DNA of 64,000 bases, taken from Sphaerolaimus hirsutus (lineage: Eukaryota > Nematoda > Chromadorea > Monhysterida > Sphaerolaimidae). A program made the translations under genes and the position numbers. Under the pieces are notes generated by a model. The model was not told where the DNA came from and ran no database searches. It was given only the letters and a program-made list of their open reading frames with translations. Position 1 is the first letter of the stretch; every line of letters begins with the position of its first letter. Below, piece after piece: positions 1-12,100 of the stretch. Location of the stretch: positions 8,930,701 to 8,994,700 of the forward strand of contig OZ038450.1 of NCBI GenBank assembly GCA_964036195.1. The letters run 5' to 3'.

Positions 1-153
1 AAATGAGTTGATAGAAACATGCTTGAAAATTTTGACGATGATAATAATTCCCCCCTTGAATAATCCCCCCCCCCCCCTCGAATAGTTCCCCCCTCAAAAA
101 TGTCTGACGAAATAATATACCCCCAGAAGGATTATTCAAGCAAATACGGTAGT
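1..153. mobile_element. CCGTATT-type MITE, right part cut by window edge
   Basis: The stretch has alternating C-runs with TCGAATA and TTGAATA words and ends with AATACGGTA. This is the same terminal repeat and interior as the fuller copies at 36936-37266 and 45137-45565. The left end lies outside the window. Confidence 0.7.
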
Positions 154-965
154 TGGGGTGCAGCGCCAATGATCTGTGGGCGTGCCAAGCCAATCGCCAC
201 CCACTTTCTCTCTGTGTTAATAGGGGACAAAAACAGCAATTATATGTATATAAATAACTAAGACATGCAGAAGCGGGAAGTCGCTTGAAGTCTCGGCTGA
301 CAAGAAAATTGCTGTTTCTATAGCCGCCTACTAAATCAATCTAATCTATCTGTCTCTGTCATTTAGAAAGGAAATTATGGCAATGATATTTACATTCGTA
401 AATATCAGCCTTTTCATTTTGAATTTGATCTGACCAGATGGAATTTGGGCTGGGATAAAAATTGTAAACTAGCACAGACTCTTCTTACATAGTAAGGCAG
501 ACAGAGCGCAAAACTTGTTTGCAAATTGGTTTCTTGAGATATTAGCAATAGTAAAATATGAGCAGTATCTACCCCACAAAATGTTTGCATACAAAAACTA
601 TCGGAAACGTAACTATTAGCGGATTTCATCAAAGCCATCAAGTACAAAACTTGTAAATTTGTCACACTTAGTCGACACATTCCAAACGAACCGTATTATA
701 CGCACGAATTCTTCGGTGAAGAGCGCGTCAAAATAGCCAAAAAAAGTCTCGCAAGTCAGAAGTCAAGAAACAGAACTGCAACAACTTATGCCTGACGAGC
801 ATGTGACGGACGCCGGATGGAAATTCAATCAGTTCTCAGCCGCTGGCCGACTGTAAGCAGTGCGCTGCAGCCCCGTTTTATTAGGGCGAGCGGGGCGACC
901 GGCTCGTTACCGATGCCTTTGTGACCCCACTGGCGGCGGTGGAGGCTACGCACCGGTGCGCAGCT
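154..965. other. No gene seen; AT-rich with a short GC-rich patch
   Basis: No exon with splice sites and consistent codon usage was found. A GC-rich patch at about 830-960 lies against the repeat that starts at 966 and has no open frame worth calling. Confidence 0.5.
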
Positions 966-1445
966 GACGATGGCAAATAAAAATTCTAAAACGTTCTTGA
1001 ACTTTTTTGATTTTTTGAATTTTTATTTCACCTCTAGAAAAAAAACACTTACAAAAAAATTTTTTAGAAGAATTTCGAAAATTCAAAAGTTTGTATGAAA
1101 TTTTTGTATTTTTAGTTGAAAGTGCACATTTCATGTGATGATTAGGTACGTCAGATTTACCATGGATCTATGCATAGCGGCAGGCAAAAATTTGAAGATG
1201 TATCTGCTGTAATAGCTTGGAAGGCAGTAAATCATAAAATGTATTCAAATTCTACAGAAAAAAATGAAAATTCAGTGATTCGGTGCAAAAAAATTTGAAA
1301 AGTAGTCAAAAATATTCTAAAATTGGTAAACTAATCAAAAATATTCTAAAATTTGAAAACAACTTTCGAAAAAAATGATAAATCCGAAAAGTCATATTAG
1401 AAAAACACTTAAAAATTGAAACATTTTTCCAGAGGGTTTGCCATC
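966..1445. mobile_element. GATGGCAAA-ended MITE
   Basis: The left end reads GATGGCAAA and the right end reads TTTGCCATC, an inverted pair. The interior is rich in AAATTCGAAAATTC-like words. Related elements are at 11960-12440 and 35424-36175. I could not define a target-site duplication. Confidence 0.55.
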
Positions 1446-1801
1446 CTTCTGCGCAGTTGCGGCTGCAGTGCAATGCACTTGGGGCGTCTCGATGCGACCT
1501 GATTGCATGGTCACACTCGACGGCAAACCGGCGGCACGCGGCCCCGCCTTTGCTCGCAAATTCACGATTACGGACAATTATGGATAGTAAAAATGGTTGA
1601 GATGTGGATGATGATGTGAAAAAGCGATGAGGGAAAGTGTAAACGGGTCAAATGCGGAATCAGGGGAAAATTTTTGAATGGTTTTTCCACCAATCACAAG
1701 CCACATCTTCACGTAAAGTCGGCAGACGTATCGCCCTACAAACATTTGCGTCAATCACTCCAGTGGAGAGTGAATGACGGCATTAGGTATTGTGACGCAA
1801 T

Positions 1802-2002
1802 TAGTGATGGAAAAAGCGCCAGGCTTTCGGCGCCAAGCGCCAAAAGCGCCATGGCGCTTTTCTGATCCCGGCGCCAAGCGCCAATGGCGCCAGAGCAAAA
1901 TTGCGCCAAAAGCGCCATGGCGCTTTTCTGCACCTCAGCGCCAAGCGCCAATGGCGCCAGAGGGTAATGGCGCCAAGCGCCAATAGCGCCAGCGCCAAAA
2001 AA
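1802..2002. mobile_element. hAT-like MITE fragment filled with GGCGCC words
   Basis: It begins with TAGTGATGG followed by AAAAGCGCC, the same left end as the complete element at 23082-23435. The interior repeats GCGCCAAGCGCC and GCGCCATGGCGC. The matching CATCACTA right end is missing, so the copy is truncated. Overlapping open frames of 63-116 codons here are by-products of the GC-rich repeat. Confidence 0.75.
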
Positions 2003-2698
2003 ATTGTTCTGCAATTTGATGGTAGAAAAATGTGTGCATAACTGTGTGTGACGTACCGCTGAAGTCCTAATAGTCCATTGAACTTTTGCCCATTCAAACA
2101 ACCACTACAATGTTAAAAATTGTTTAAATGCCCAGAGATATATTTTTCAGTCAAACATCATGACTGGGGAACTTTCAATGGGGAGATCTTTGTTTCTCAC
2201 AGCTAAAAGCTGGAGTGATTTAAGGGGCGTATATAGCCATAAACAGTTGAAAATAGATGATAATACACGTTAAAGATGATGATTTTGAAGTCTGAAAAAG
2301 TATGAAAATCAGCATTTTTTTGTGAAAATTGGGGCAAAATTTCTCTAATAATCAGTCCATATCTGGTTGCAGGTTGATTGGGGGGCCCGAGGGATAGTAG
2401 CCTAAATTATGTTTCAGGTTAGATAGATAGATTCCACCCTGGGGGTGGATAGATAATTGCAGCATTTAAGGGTAACTCCACCGTCCCCTATAACCCCCCG
2501 CCAGACTGAACCCCTGATTTAGACAGCAAGAAAGAATTGCGAGCAAAGCATAAAATGGGATTTATCGCCAGCACATTTGAACACCTTTGCTTTTATTGGA
2601 TGTAGGTACCTATATAAAGGCTGCCCTAAAATTAACTTATATTTATTCATTTGTCCTCAAAATTGATCAACTGGTGTGGCGATTTCACCGTATTGGCG
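2003..2698. other. No gene seen
   Basis: AT-rich sequence without a supported exon or a repeat I could delimit. Confidence 0.5.
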
Positions 2699-2935
2699 CT
2701 ACACACACTAGTTTTCACCGTGACCGATGTGAAAACTGAAATGGCGACATGGCGACATCCAGCCTACTCTTTTTGTATGCTATATGTGTTTTTGTTTTAA
2801 AATTTTCAAATTTTAACTTTCATTAATTTAAATTCCAATATCAATTGAAAAAAATAATTCAACCGTGTTCATTAATTTGCATTTGAAAAAATTTCAGTTT
2901 TCACACGAAGTCACGGTGAAAACTAGTGTGTGTAG
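2699..2935. mobile_element. Inverted-repeat MITE, CTACACACACTAG ends
   Basis: The left end CTACACACACTAGTTTTCAC is mirrored by the right end reading GTGAAAACTAGTGTGTGTAG. The unit is about 237 bp with an AT-rich core. Related ends occur at 62097 and, in altered form, at 56673-56816. Confidence 0.8.
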
Positions 2936-2962
2936 GCACATTATAACAATTTCATATTATCA

Positions 2963-3186
2963 TGGTTGGCGCTTTTTTGGCGCCATTTAAAATGCCAGCG
3001 CCAGGCGCCAATAGCGCCACCGGAAAATGGCGCCAAGCGCCAAAAGCGCCATGGCGCTTTCGCAGACCCCAGCGCCAAGCGCCAATGGCGCCAGAGCGTT
3101 TTAGCGCCAAGCGCCAAAAGCGCCATGGCGCTTTTTGCTTTGGCGCTAGCGCCAGGCGCCAGCGCCATGGCGCTTTTCCATCACTA
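2963..3186. mobile_element. hAT-like MITE fragment filled with GGCGCC words
   Basis: The interior is again arrays of GCGCCAAGCGCC and GCGCCATGGCGC, and the right end reads TTTTCCATCACTA. The left TAGTGATG end is absent, and the copy abuts the inverted-repeat element ending at 2935. Open frames here are low-complexity artefacts. Confidence 0.75.
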
Positions 3187-3990
3187 GACGCAATATTTTA
3201 ACGATTGGAATAGATCGGGTCACGTATGAAAACTTGGCCCTTATCCCAGTTACCAGTTGCGTATTATACAAATGAGAGTGAAAACTGAAAGTTAGCTAAA
3301 AATCGTTAAAATTTGCTTCGCTTTGCCAATTTCCACCTTCATAATCGCTATTTTTGTTTATATACATGGTTATATAGCTATTGTGAGCCTATTTTATTCA
3401 TATTAATAGCGAATTTCGAAATTTTGGCCGGCTGCCAAGTTCTCTTCTGTTGGAACGGAGCCAATGAATGAAAAATAAAATAAAAACAAAAATGGTAGTT
3501 TGAACGGTAAAACGGTAGTTTGAACGGTCAAATTCTTCACGAGCAACGTTGAAAATGTAGATAACTAGGGCGTGGCACGCGCGGACGCAGCGAAATGTCC
3601 ATTTTTTTAATATGATTTCCTTTTCAATTTCTAGCGTCCGCGTGGGACACTAGTTTCGTTGTTCGCTCTATTCACGAGCGAATTCTAACTCTCCGATTTT
3701 GTAGGGTGAAATGTCCGCCGACTTTATGTGTCAATTCGAAAATCGTGTTACCTATCAGCTTTCCCAATGTCAAGTATATTTTACAGAAATAAATGCACTT
3801 CCAAATTTTACTCGTGTTTTCTCTGTAAAAGGTACAGGAAAATGCTTAAAGAACGTAAAGAAAAGTGGGAAAGTCGTGGCTGGCACCGACCCTGGGCTAT
3901 ACACACACGCATCAAAATTGCGGCCGCGTTTCAAACTAATGATTGCGTGGTAGAGCGACCAGTAACCAAGAAATGGCTCTCGTAATGAAC
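3187..3990. other. No gene seen
   Basis: AT-rich spacer. A GC-richer patch at 3560-3650 shows no splice-bounded open frame. Confidence 0.45.
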
Positions 3991-4420
3991 GTTCCACAGC
4001 GGGCCGGCGGTCCCGTAAGGGACGCGTTTCCGTGCCGCCGCCGTCCGATGCTTGTTGCATGTTTCGGCCGCTTGAATCATGCGCCGTCCGCATGCGCTCA
4101 AAGAAATGAACTCGACAGAACTTGGGCCGGGCGGCGAGCGACTCCATACCGACTTCCAAACACTCATTTCCCCAATCCACTCTGGCGAAAAAATGGGAGC
4201 CGAATGCCAATAGTGGCTGGGTGCAATTCGATACGGTCGCGTCAAAGTTTCGAACGATCGCGCAGTCATAACGCGGTCGTTTTCGCACCTCGTTTCCGCG
4301 CGCGTGTTGCAATGAAGCGAGGCAATAAATGATAATGGAAGCCGCCGAAAGCACTAGCGGCGCTCACATGCAGTCGGTAAGTCTCACCACGTGCCGCAGC
4401 GGCATCGTTTAATCATCCTG
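3991..4420. other. GC/CpG-rich block, possible regulatory region
   Basis: The block is clearly richer in CpG than its flanks. A minus-strand frame of 194 codons (4354-3770) begins with a hydrophobic stretch that resembles a signal peptide, but a competing 129-codon plus-strand frame covers the same bases and codon third positions are only mildly G/C-biased. A CpG-rich promoter or UTR explains it at least as well as a protein. Confidence 0.3.
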
Positions 4421-5979
4421 CATGATCGTGCGACGCGGAAAAAGTTGCAGGGTTGCTAATATGTGTGTTATATACATGAGCATAATATGCATGTAGCCGT
4501 GAAACGTTCAATGCGCTGTCTAACGCAACTTCTGGCTACCTAAAAAGTATGGGCGCGCGGCAATCGAGCTAAGTGTCAACGCCAATGTCTTTATTTGCCA
4601 TGTTAATGTATTTATTTGCACGAAATACCGTTATGTGGTTTATTTTTGCAGAGTGCAAACTTTGAGATGGGGTTGATCGAGGGAGCGCGTTACTTGAGGA
4701 GGGGGGAATTTTTTTGCCAGAACTTTTTTTTTGCCAGAGCTCTCCCAGTCCTAACGTAACTCAGTCATTGTTTTAACGTGATTTCTGCATTACACAGATC
4801 ACACACTGCTGTTTTTTGCAGTTACATTCGCTTTACACTCATTTCGAGGGGGTATTTTTCATAAGCTCGCGCAGACCTGGGGGTATTTCGAGGAAATACG
4901 GTAATTATTTACATTAACAGCTGGACTCAGTTTCTCAGGTTTTCATTCCTCCCGGGTAGCTAAACTTCATTTCGAACCAGTTCATTTTTTTGTACAAAAC
5001 AATTTCGATGCCTGTGAATACGATTACGAACAAAACTTTCTTTGAACTCTGAACAAAACGGAAAACAGACGGGGAACGATATGTGTGTGTTTTTTCGTTT
5101 TGAATCTTTTAAAAATGAATGGAAACGATTCGAAAAAGCGCGAGAAAAATGCAAGCGGCCGGGGTGCAAGTTTTGCTACTAAATAAAACATGTCGAGCAA
5201 ATAGCGCACTGCCGACGAAACTGCGAAAATAAAGATACATAAATATGTAAAGCACTTTTCATGTTAGGGAATGCATGGGCGTCGGATTTGACCGCGGCTG
5301 CGCAGCGAGCATGGAAAATTCAATTTCCATAATGCATGATGCATTAGGATTTAGGCCCGTCGGAATGCTGTCGCGCTCCAACAGTAGTAGGTAATCGTGC
5401 TAAAAGCACACCTCGTAAAAGCACAACTATCGTGTCCTTGCCGGTGCTTACTTTCGGACGCCCGACTTGCTTTTCACGCGGCTTTTTTCATAGTTGACAA
5501 ATATATTTATGATGAAATGGTGATTATTTTCGATGTGAATCCGTTGGGCAGCCTGGTTTACAGAAAAAAACGTGTCGGGTTTATTAAATTGAGTTCCAGG
5601 CGCCTCTCTCTGCCCGTGTCACCGCAGACTTCAGCCCCTAATACCCTCTAAATTGAGACAAATAGAGAAAGCTAGCGATTTTGTAAACGGGAGGACAATA
5701 TGTGGCCTAAAAGCGAGCGCGCGGGGATTTGGGCTAAAAGCAAAATCCGATTTGCGCAATGACGTCATTTAAGCGGATGCGCGGATAGGCGAAAGACGCG
5801 AACGAACCGATTTCGGACGGCCGTGAAGATAGACGACCGCCGGGCGCCCGGCTGGGCTGCTCGCTGTTGCTCCTGTTCGCACCGGTCCACGAGCACCGCG
5901 TCGTACACGGGCGCGCCTGCCGCAGAGTTGACGGAGTTTTTGAGTTGACGAGATGCAAGCCGAGACACGAGTGGGCGAA
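4421..5979. other. No gene seen; small MITE remnant
   Basis: A remnant of the CCGTATT family lies at about 4655-4903 and ends GAGGAAATACGGTA. The rest downstream of the minus-strand stop at 5980 is unannotatable. A minus-strand AATAAA at 5580-5585 lies about 395 bases past that stop and could serve as a poly(A) signal. Confidence 0.4.
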
Positions 5980-6131
5980 CTAACCCAGCGTGGAGCATCT
6001 GAGCGGCGGTCTGGGCGGCAGCGACCTGTCCGCGTGCGACGGGCCCGGGTTGCCGCCGCTGCCGCTCATTGACGGCTTGCTGTGGCCGCGCGGCTGGCCG
6101 TGCGGTGATGGCGGCCATTGCTGCAGCGATT
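5980..6131 (-). CDS. Last exon with stop codon (unknown gene)
   Basis: After acceptor CATCGTGCAG two bases complete the split codon from the exon at 6506, and 49 codons follow to TAG at 5982-5980. The product is Pro/Ser/Gly-rich and ends PPRPPLRCSTLG. A longer minus-strand open frame over these bases (6202-5765) is in another frame and lacks the splice and phase support. Confidence 0.65.
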
Positions 6132-9100
6132 CTGCACGATGCTTTTGCGTGATGTACGGAAATAAAAATTATATACCTATGTAGTTTATATCCTATCATC
6201 AATCACAAAAAAAAAATGTATCGTGCACATTGCTGTGTTGTATGCGATGATTGATGAGTAGTGTTGATTTTTAAAAATTAATGTTTCTTTCCTAGATTAA
6301 ATATTAAACTTGTCTTCTGGAAGACAATTTTTGAACTCATTATACCTTTCACAAAAAATATATTCAACCATTAGCGAATATCCATCCATGACAAGGGGAC
6401 GCTACACTGGCTGAAACACACTCAATATTTACCACCCAAGTAAATACGTTCCAACAACGGCACCACTAGCAGCCTCATCCCCACCACCCATATCCACCCA
6501 CCAACCATGTCGCTTGGCGGGCGCGTGCGAGTGCCTGGGCGAGGGCACGTCGGACCCGGAGTGGGCGGCCGCCACGGCGGCGCACCCGTCCATGAAGGTG
6601 CTGGGGCCGGCCGACCCGCCCGACGCCGCGTCCGCGCGCAGCTGGTCCAGCTCTTTGATCAGCACGCTGCTCGTTTCTGTGTGGGGGGTAGTTAGTTGGG
6701 GTCGATGATTGGATTTAGTGTGTGTTGTGCCTACATGCAGTAGTGATCCACTGAGTTTTTTGAACTCATAAATCAACTTTGAACTCTTGAGCTTTGGATT
6801 CTGGAGAATGAGGTGTCTACCAACTACTGTTGATGCAGAGTCAAAAAAGTCATTCCAGGTAAATTCAAATGATTTCAGACCTGATTTGTAAGTTTTCGGA
6901 ATTTAGAGTTCCACCAAAATGTTTGAACGTTCAATTTCTCTTAAATCTTATCAATTATTTTGATTTGTCATGACGAAATCGCTGAAATGGGTAAATTGCA
7001 GCACGCAATCATTGCCCTAAAATTTCGCTTTCTGTAGTTCCATGACAAATTCAAACTTTGCACGAATTAGCTTCATCTTGAACTTGACGTAGAACTTGAT
7101 AGAAAGTTGACGTGCCATGATATCAAATTTACTGTAAAATTGAGTATGTTTTATTATGAAAGAATGTGGGCATGTACACTAGTACATAACTGGCGTTGGG
7201 AAACTCATAAATCTGTTTTGAACACATTTTAGTTTACCAGAAAGCATTATATTTGATCACCGGCAACAGTAGTTGACAAACTCCTCAGTCTGGTCAACTC
7301 AAATATGTTCAAAATATATTTGTGAGTTTACCAACTTCAGGTGGTGTTATTAGTTTACGCTTAAAATTGGGTCGGCAATTTGTCCTAATGGGAACGTAGA
7401 TCCGGGGTCGAGGACTCGAGAGTATGATGAATGTGTAGGCGATTTCGGATAGAAGTAAGAAGTGTGTAAATATAGACTTGAACATTATATTACACACATA
7501 TTTTTAGAAAGCCGGCGAGAAATCGAATCTCAACAAAAAAAATCAGACTTTTCCACGCGTCGACACATTCGCCGTAGGTGGTGTCGTCGCTGCTGCGACT
7601 GTCGGGGCTGTCGACGCCCTTGCGCGATCGCCACATGCCTCCCCAGCTGGACTTTGAGCTGACGGAGCTGGCGGCCACCGTGCTGCTCGTCGTATAGTCT
7701 TCCAGTTGGATCGGCTGCATCTGGCAGTACGAGTTGCGCCGCAAGCTGCCGCACTGCCGTCTGGCGTCGCCGCTGCACGAAGGCTTGCCGTCGGGCATGT
7801 TCGAGTGCTCGTCCAAGCCGGTCACCAGAACCGGGTGGTGCACATCGTATAAAGTGTCCAATTCTTGTAGTTTTCGTTGGCGTCGGCTGGCGCGCCTCTC
7901 GAGCATAGTGCAAAAATGCGAATTCTCTATGTCCCGGTCATTGAGCTAGGAAAATACGATGAAATGAATAATTACAATAATTACACACAGACAAACACAA
8001 ATAGGCAATCGATGATTTTATAAAAAGAATTAAAGACGTAAATAGAGGTGAAAGCTGAGAGGGCAATAAATAAGAGATGAAAATGAAGCGAGATGAAGAG
8101 AGCCTACAATCAATCAGCCCTGTTTCAGACGTCGTAAACAAGAAACAACTGTTGACCATCGGTCAGTCGCTCAGTAGGACACGCGCGGCAAGCGTTGCAT
8201 TGCTGCTCTCATTAATTAAACTTTACTCTGACCTAAGCTTATTTACACTCCTTTGCAGTGAGAATTATTAGAGTTATTTAAAACGGAGGCACATCTACAG
8301 GGAACCAATTAGAGAAATCAGATTTATTTATAAATATACTTTATCTGATGCTGAGTGTATAATAATTGTGCAATTGATTTCAATCACGCGCAAGTGATTA
8401 GAGCAAGTGTTTTAGCAAATGACGTAGAGCAGAGGAGTGATATATTTAGATTTTGTTGAAAAAATCCACCTTGAATAAACACTATGGAGTGTGGTATACA
8501 CAGAATAGTTATTATTTGCAACTAAAAATATTAATTGAAAACAACAAACAAACGAAAGTAAACGTGGCATACAGATCGTGTCAATGACGGTCATCATATG
8601 GTTGACTTAAGTTAAGTTTAGTTCATTAGTTTGACTGGTAAATAGTTTAGTTGACAGCGTGATTTGCAAAAATAACGATTTAAGTTGAGCAAAATTACCT
8701 GACTCCCATTTTTCCCTGGAATAACCCCTCTCAAAATTGATAAACGATAAAGGTCCCTTGGGATTTAATGAAGAAAATACGGTAAAATGAACCGAGTGCC
8801 CGAAAAAAACACGTCGACCTCACGAAATTCGTTGACAGAACAAACCGAGACTTTCCGATCCAAGTGAGCAGCTGTAGGCCGTCGCACCGCCGTCGGTGGT
8901 GATCGACATGATTTCGTCGCCGCCGCTCAGAGCCTGACGCAGTAAAAAAACATTACTCGGCACCTTCAAAGACACTTTCCATAAGCACTACGAGCGCACC
9001 AAGTTGGCCCGCCGGCCGCACAGGAACAGGCAGCCGAAATCGGACGAGTCGGACGCGGAGCGCGACTGCGACCGGCGCTGCGACTGCGACAAGAGGCTGC

Positions 9101-12100
9101 CGCGCGGCCGCCCGGCGACGGCGACTCGCAGCGGCAGCGGCAGAGGCGCCGCGTCCACGTTGTACGGCGCGACAGCCACGTTGTATAGCTCCGGCGCGGG
9201 GTGGCGGCCGCACGGGCAGCTGGATGGACGCGCGTCGCGCAGCGACATGGCTGCGACGAGCGGCACTCTTTGAAGTGTGTGGTGGAACGGTGCAGTGCCG
9301 CCGCTTCTCACCGGGAGCGATGTCGTTCCGGCAATCGGTGCTGTCGACTGACGACATGCTCAACTGCATCGGTGCTGGTGTAGGAATTTGCAAGGATAAT
9401 TTTTATTGTCTGGTATGCTTCGTGAATATAGGTGTCTCGTATATGCCTATGTATATGTATATAACATTTTATAATGCAATTGCATTCAGCCGAGCAAAAT
9501 TCTTTCGAACGATCGCGGCGTACTAGGATCTGTATGTAATTTATGTGGGTATGTATGTACTTAGGTATTCACTTTCCAAGCGAAAATAAGCTCAACAGTA
9601 CGATTAAATGAACACACCTATTTACAGCGGTCTACAGTTGTCCGACAAGTACAGGCATAGCAGATAAATTGAAGCCGGGGGATTCAATACACACCCAGTA
9701 ATCATCGAATGTGCAATCGCTAGTGCACGGCTTGCAGCTGCGCCAGACTAATCTAATTAGCCTACAGTGGAGGTACGGAGTACATGACATACATACCTAT
9801 TTAAGTATAATTTTTCTTTCTCTAGAAATCCCTTAGTTGAAAGGATAAATTTACAGGAAAATGTCATTAAGACTGGAAACGATGTATTCCAGACAATTCG
9901 AACAGTACATAAATACCAGACAATCTGAACAGTATTTACATAAATACATGTATAGTGGGAGTCATAGCTTGACGAAACATTAGAGGTGAAACGACAAATT
10001 CAGTGTCTACAAATTAGAAATACACAAGAATGCTTAGAAATGTGAATCCCTAAATTGAAGTCAAAAGCATTAACCGATCGTGTCTATCGTGTCTCTATCG
10101 TGTCCAAAAATTAGGTATACTCGGTGGACCGCATGCAATGCATTTTTCCGATGGAAACACTCCACCATGACGTCATCGTTAATAAAATAAAAATTGTTTC
10201 AACAAAAAAGAAAAAAACGTCTCAGGAAAATACGTTCGTCGCTTGCACGCGACTCCGCCTTTTTATTTTGAAAATATTTTTCTTTTTTGTGAAAGTGCAT
10301 ACATAAGTATCCCGCTGGCGCGTTATCGACTAAGACATAAGTAATTTTGGGCGCATACTTTGCGGTCCGCCGTATATACCTATCCAAGAACGTCAAGCAG
10401 TTATCGAGATATGAATTTTATGTCAAGATTTCACAATTAGGTAGTCACAATCAGATTTCACAAATTGTGAATTGTTGTTGACAAAATGTGATTAAAATTT
10501 TGGTCAAGCTGTACATATGTAAATGATCCTGATTGAACTGTTCGACACTGCGAGCAGAGCAGAGGACATTTTAGTAAATACAGGATGATAGGAAAAATAC
10601 AGATCGTAAATGCGGATTGTTAAAACGTGTGATAAGATGTGTGCACATGAACCCAGGGACCACCGCATGAAGAACGCTTAATGCGATAGCTGAAAACACG
10701 CCCCAATCCCATGACCATTCATGCAACTTTTTCTGGTGCAACATAAGTTGCAACATTAGTTGCAACGTAGCGTACAAGTTGTACTGTAGGGTTCGAAAAG
10801 GTCATTTAAGCGCTCGATTTCTTATAAATACGTCTTTAAACTTACATTAGGACCAGTATAAAGCAACATTGAGAGTAAACATGTGAGGTGAAGAAATCAT
10901 TTCCGACGCGTCTCAAAAGAGGCGCCGTTTTAAAAATAATTTAAGTAAATAGGTATAAAAAAACGAGAAAATGATTTATCAACCCATATTACTAATTTAA
11001 GAAAAGCAATGATTGAGCCGGCAGTTTTTTGTCTTTATGCTTATTTAAGTGTTTGTCAATTACATAAATAAAAAGGAAAACAATTCACTACCCAAATATA
11101 TTTACCTCTACCTTTGATAGAATCGAGACCGGTGCAAGTCAAATTGCAGACTTTCACTGCCTAACGAAGCTGAGATAAAATGCACCTTACTTGGCGAGGC
11201 AGATTGACAGATTCAAAATGAAAGAAAACTGATAGCACCTTGAAACTGCATAGCACCTTGAAACATAAATACCTACATGAATATATGAATGTATAATATT
11301 TATTTATTTGATGCGGCGATCAAAAGAAGCTTCGTGGTCGTGCGACTGCCGCTGCGTTAACACCGTGAAAGTGCGCTTTATTTGATTGACAGCTCGGTTG
11401 ACAGCAGAAATGGCCGCATTTTCTAGTCATCTCATCACCAACTACCGTATTACCTCGAATTATCCCCCCTTGAATTAACCCCCCCTCAAAATGGGCTGGG
11501 GAAATAATAACCCCCCCCCCCCCTCGAAATACCCCCCCTTCGGAATGATGTACGTCATGTACATAAAAAATACGTCATGTATGCAATGTACATGATGTAT
11601 ATTACTGTTAATTTGAATTGCAGCTACACATAGACTAGTTTGTGTAGCTATCTACGTTTTTATGTCCAAATATATCATGTTTGGACACATTTATTACCTG
11701 TTTTGGGTATACAAATGCCTACTATTTACTACGATCCTTACCAAAATTTCTGACGACATAATAAAAAAAACCCTCGAATAAACCCCCCCCTCGAATTACC
11801 CCCCCCCCCTCAAATTTTGCTGGCGAAATAATAAACCCCCATGGGGGTATTTCGAGGTAATACGGTACGTATACACATTGCAGTATGGCAGCTTAGCGCC
11901 GCAAATGGCATTAGGCTTGCGATTTCGATTCGCTGCGAGTGCGCTGGTGCCTCATCTGCTGCCGCTGATGATGGAAAACCCACTGGAAAAGTGTGTAAAT
12001 TTTCAAAAAAAATTTTCTTGAATGTCTTCTCAAATTTCGACTTTTTTAAACCAGATTATGAAATTTTGAAATTTCCTGTACAATTTGGAATACACCTTAA

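Noticed and set aside
3770..4354. 194-codon minus-strand open frame with a signal-peptide-like start
   Set aside because: A 129-codon plus-strand frame overlaps it, codon bias is weak, and its 3' half runs into AT-rich DNA. Not called as a gene, though not fully excluded.
5765..6202. 145-codon minus-strand open frame
   Set aside because: Another frame in the same bases has a clean acceptor, matches the phase of the previous exon and has a natural stop, so this one is a shadow.
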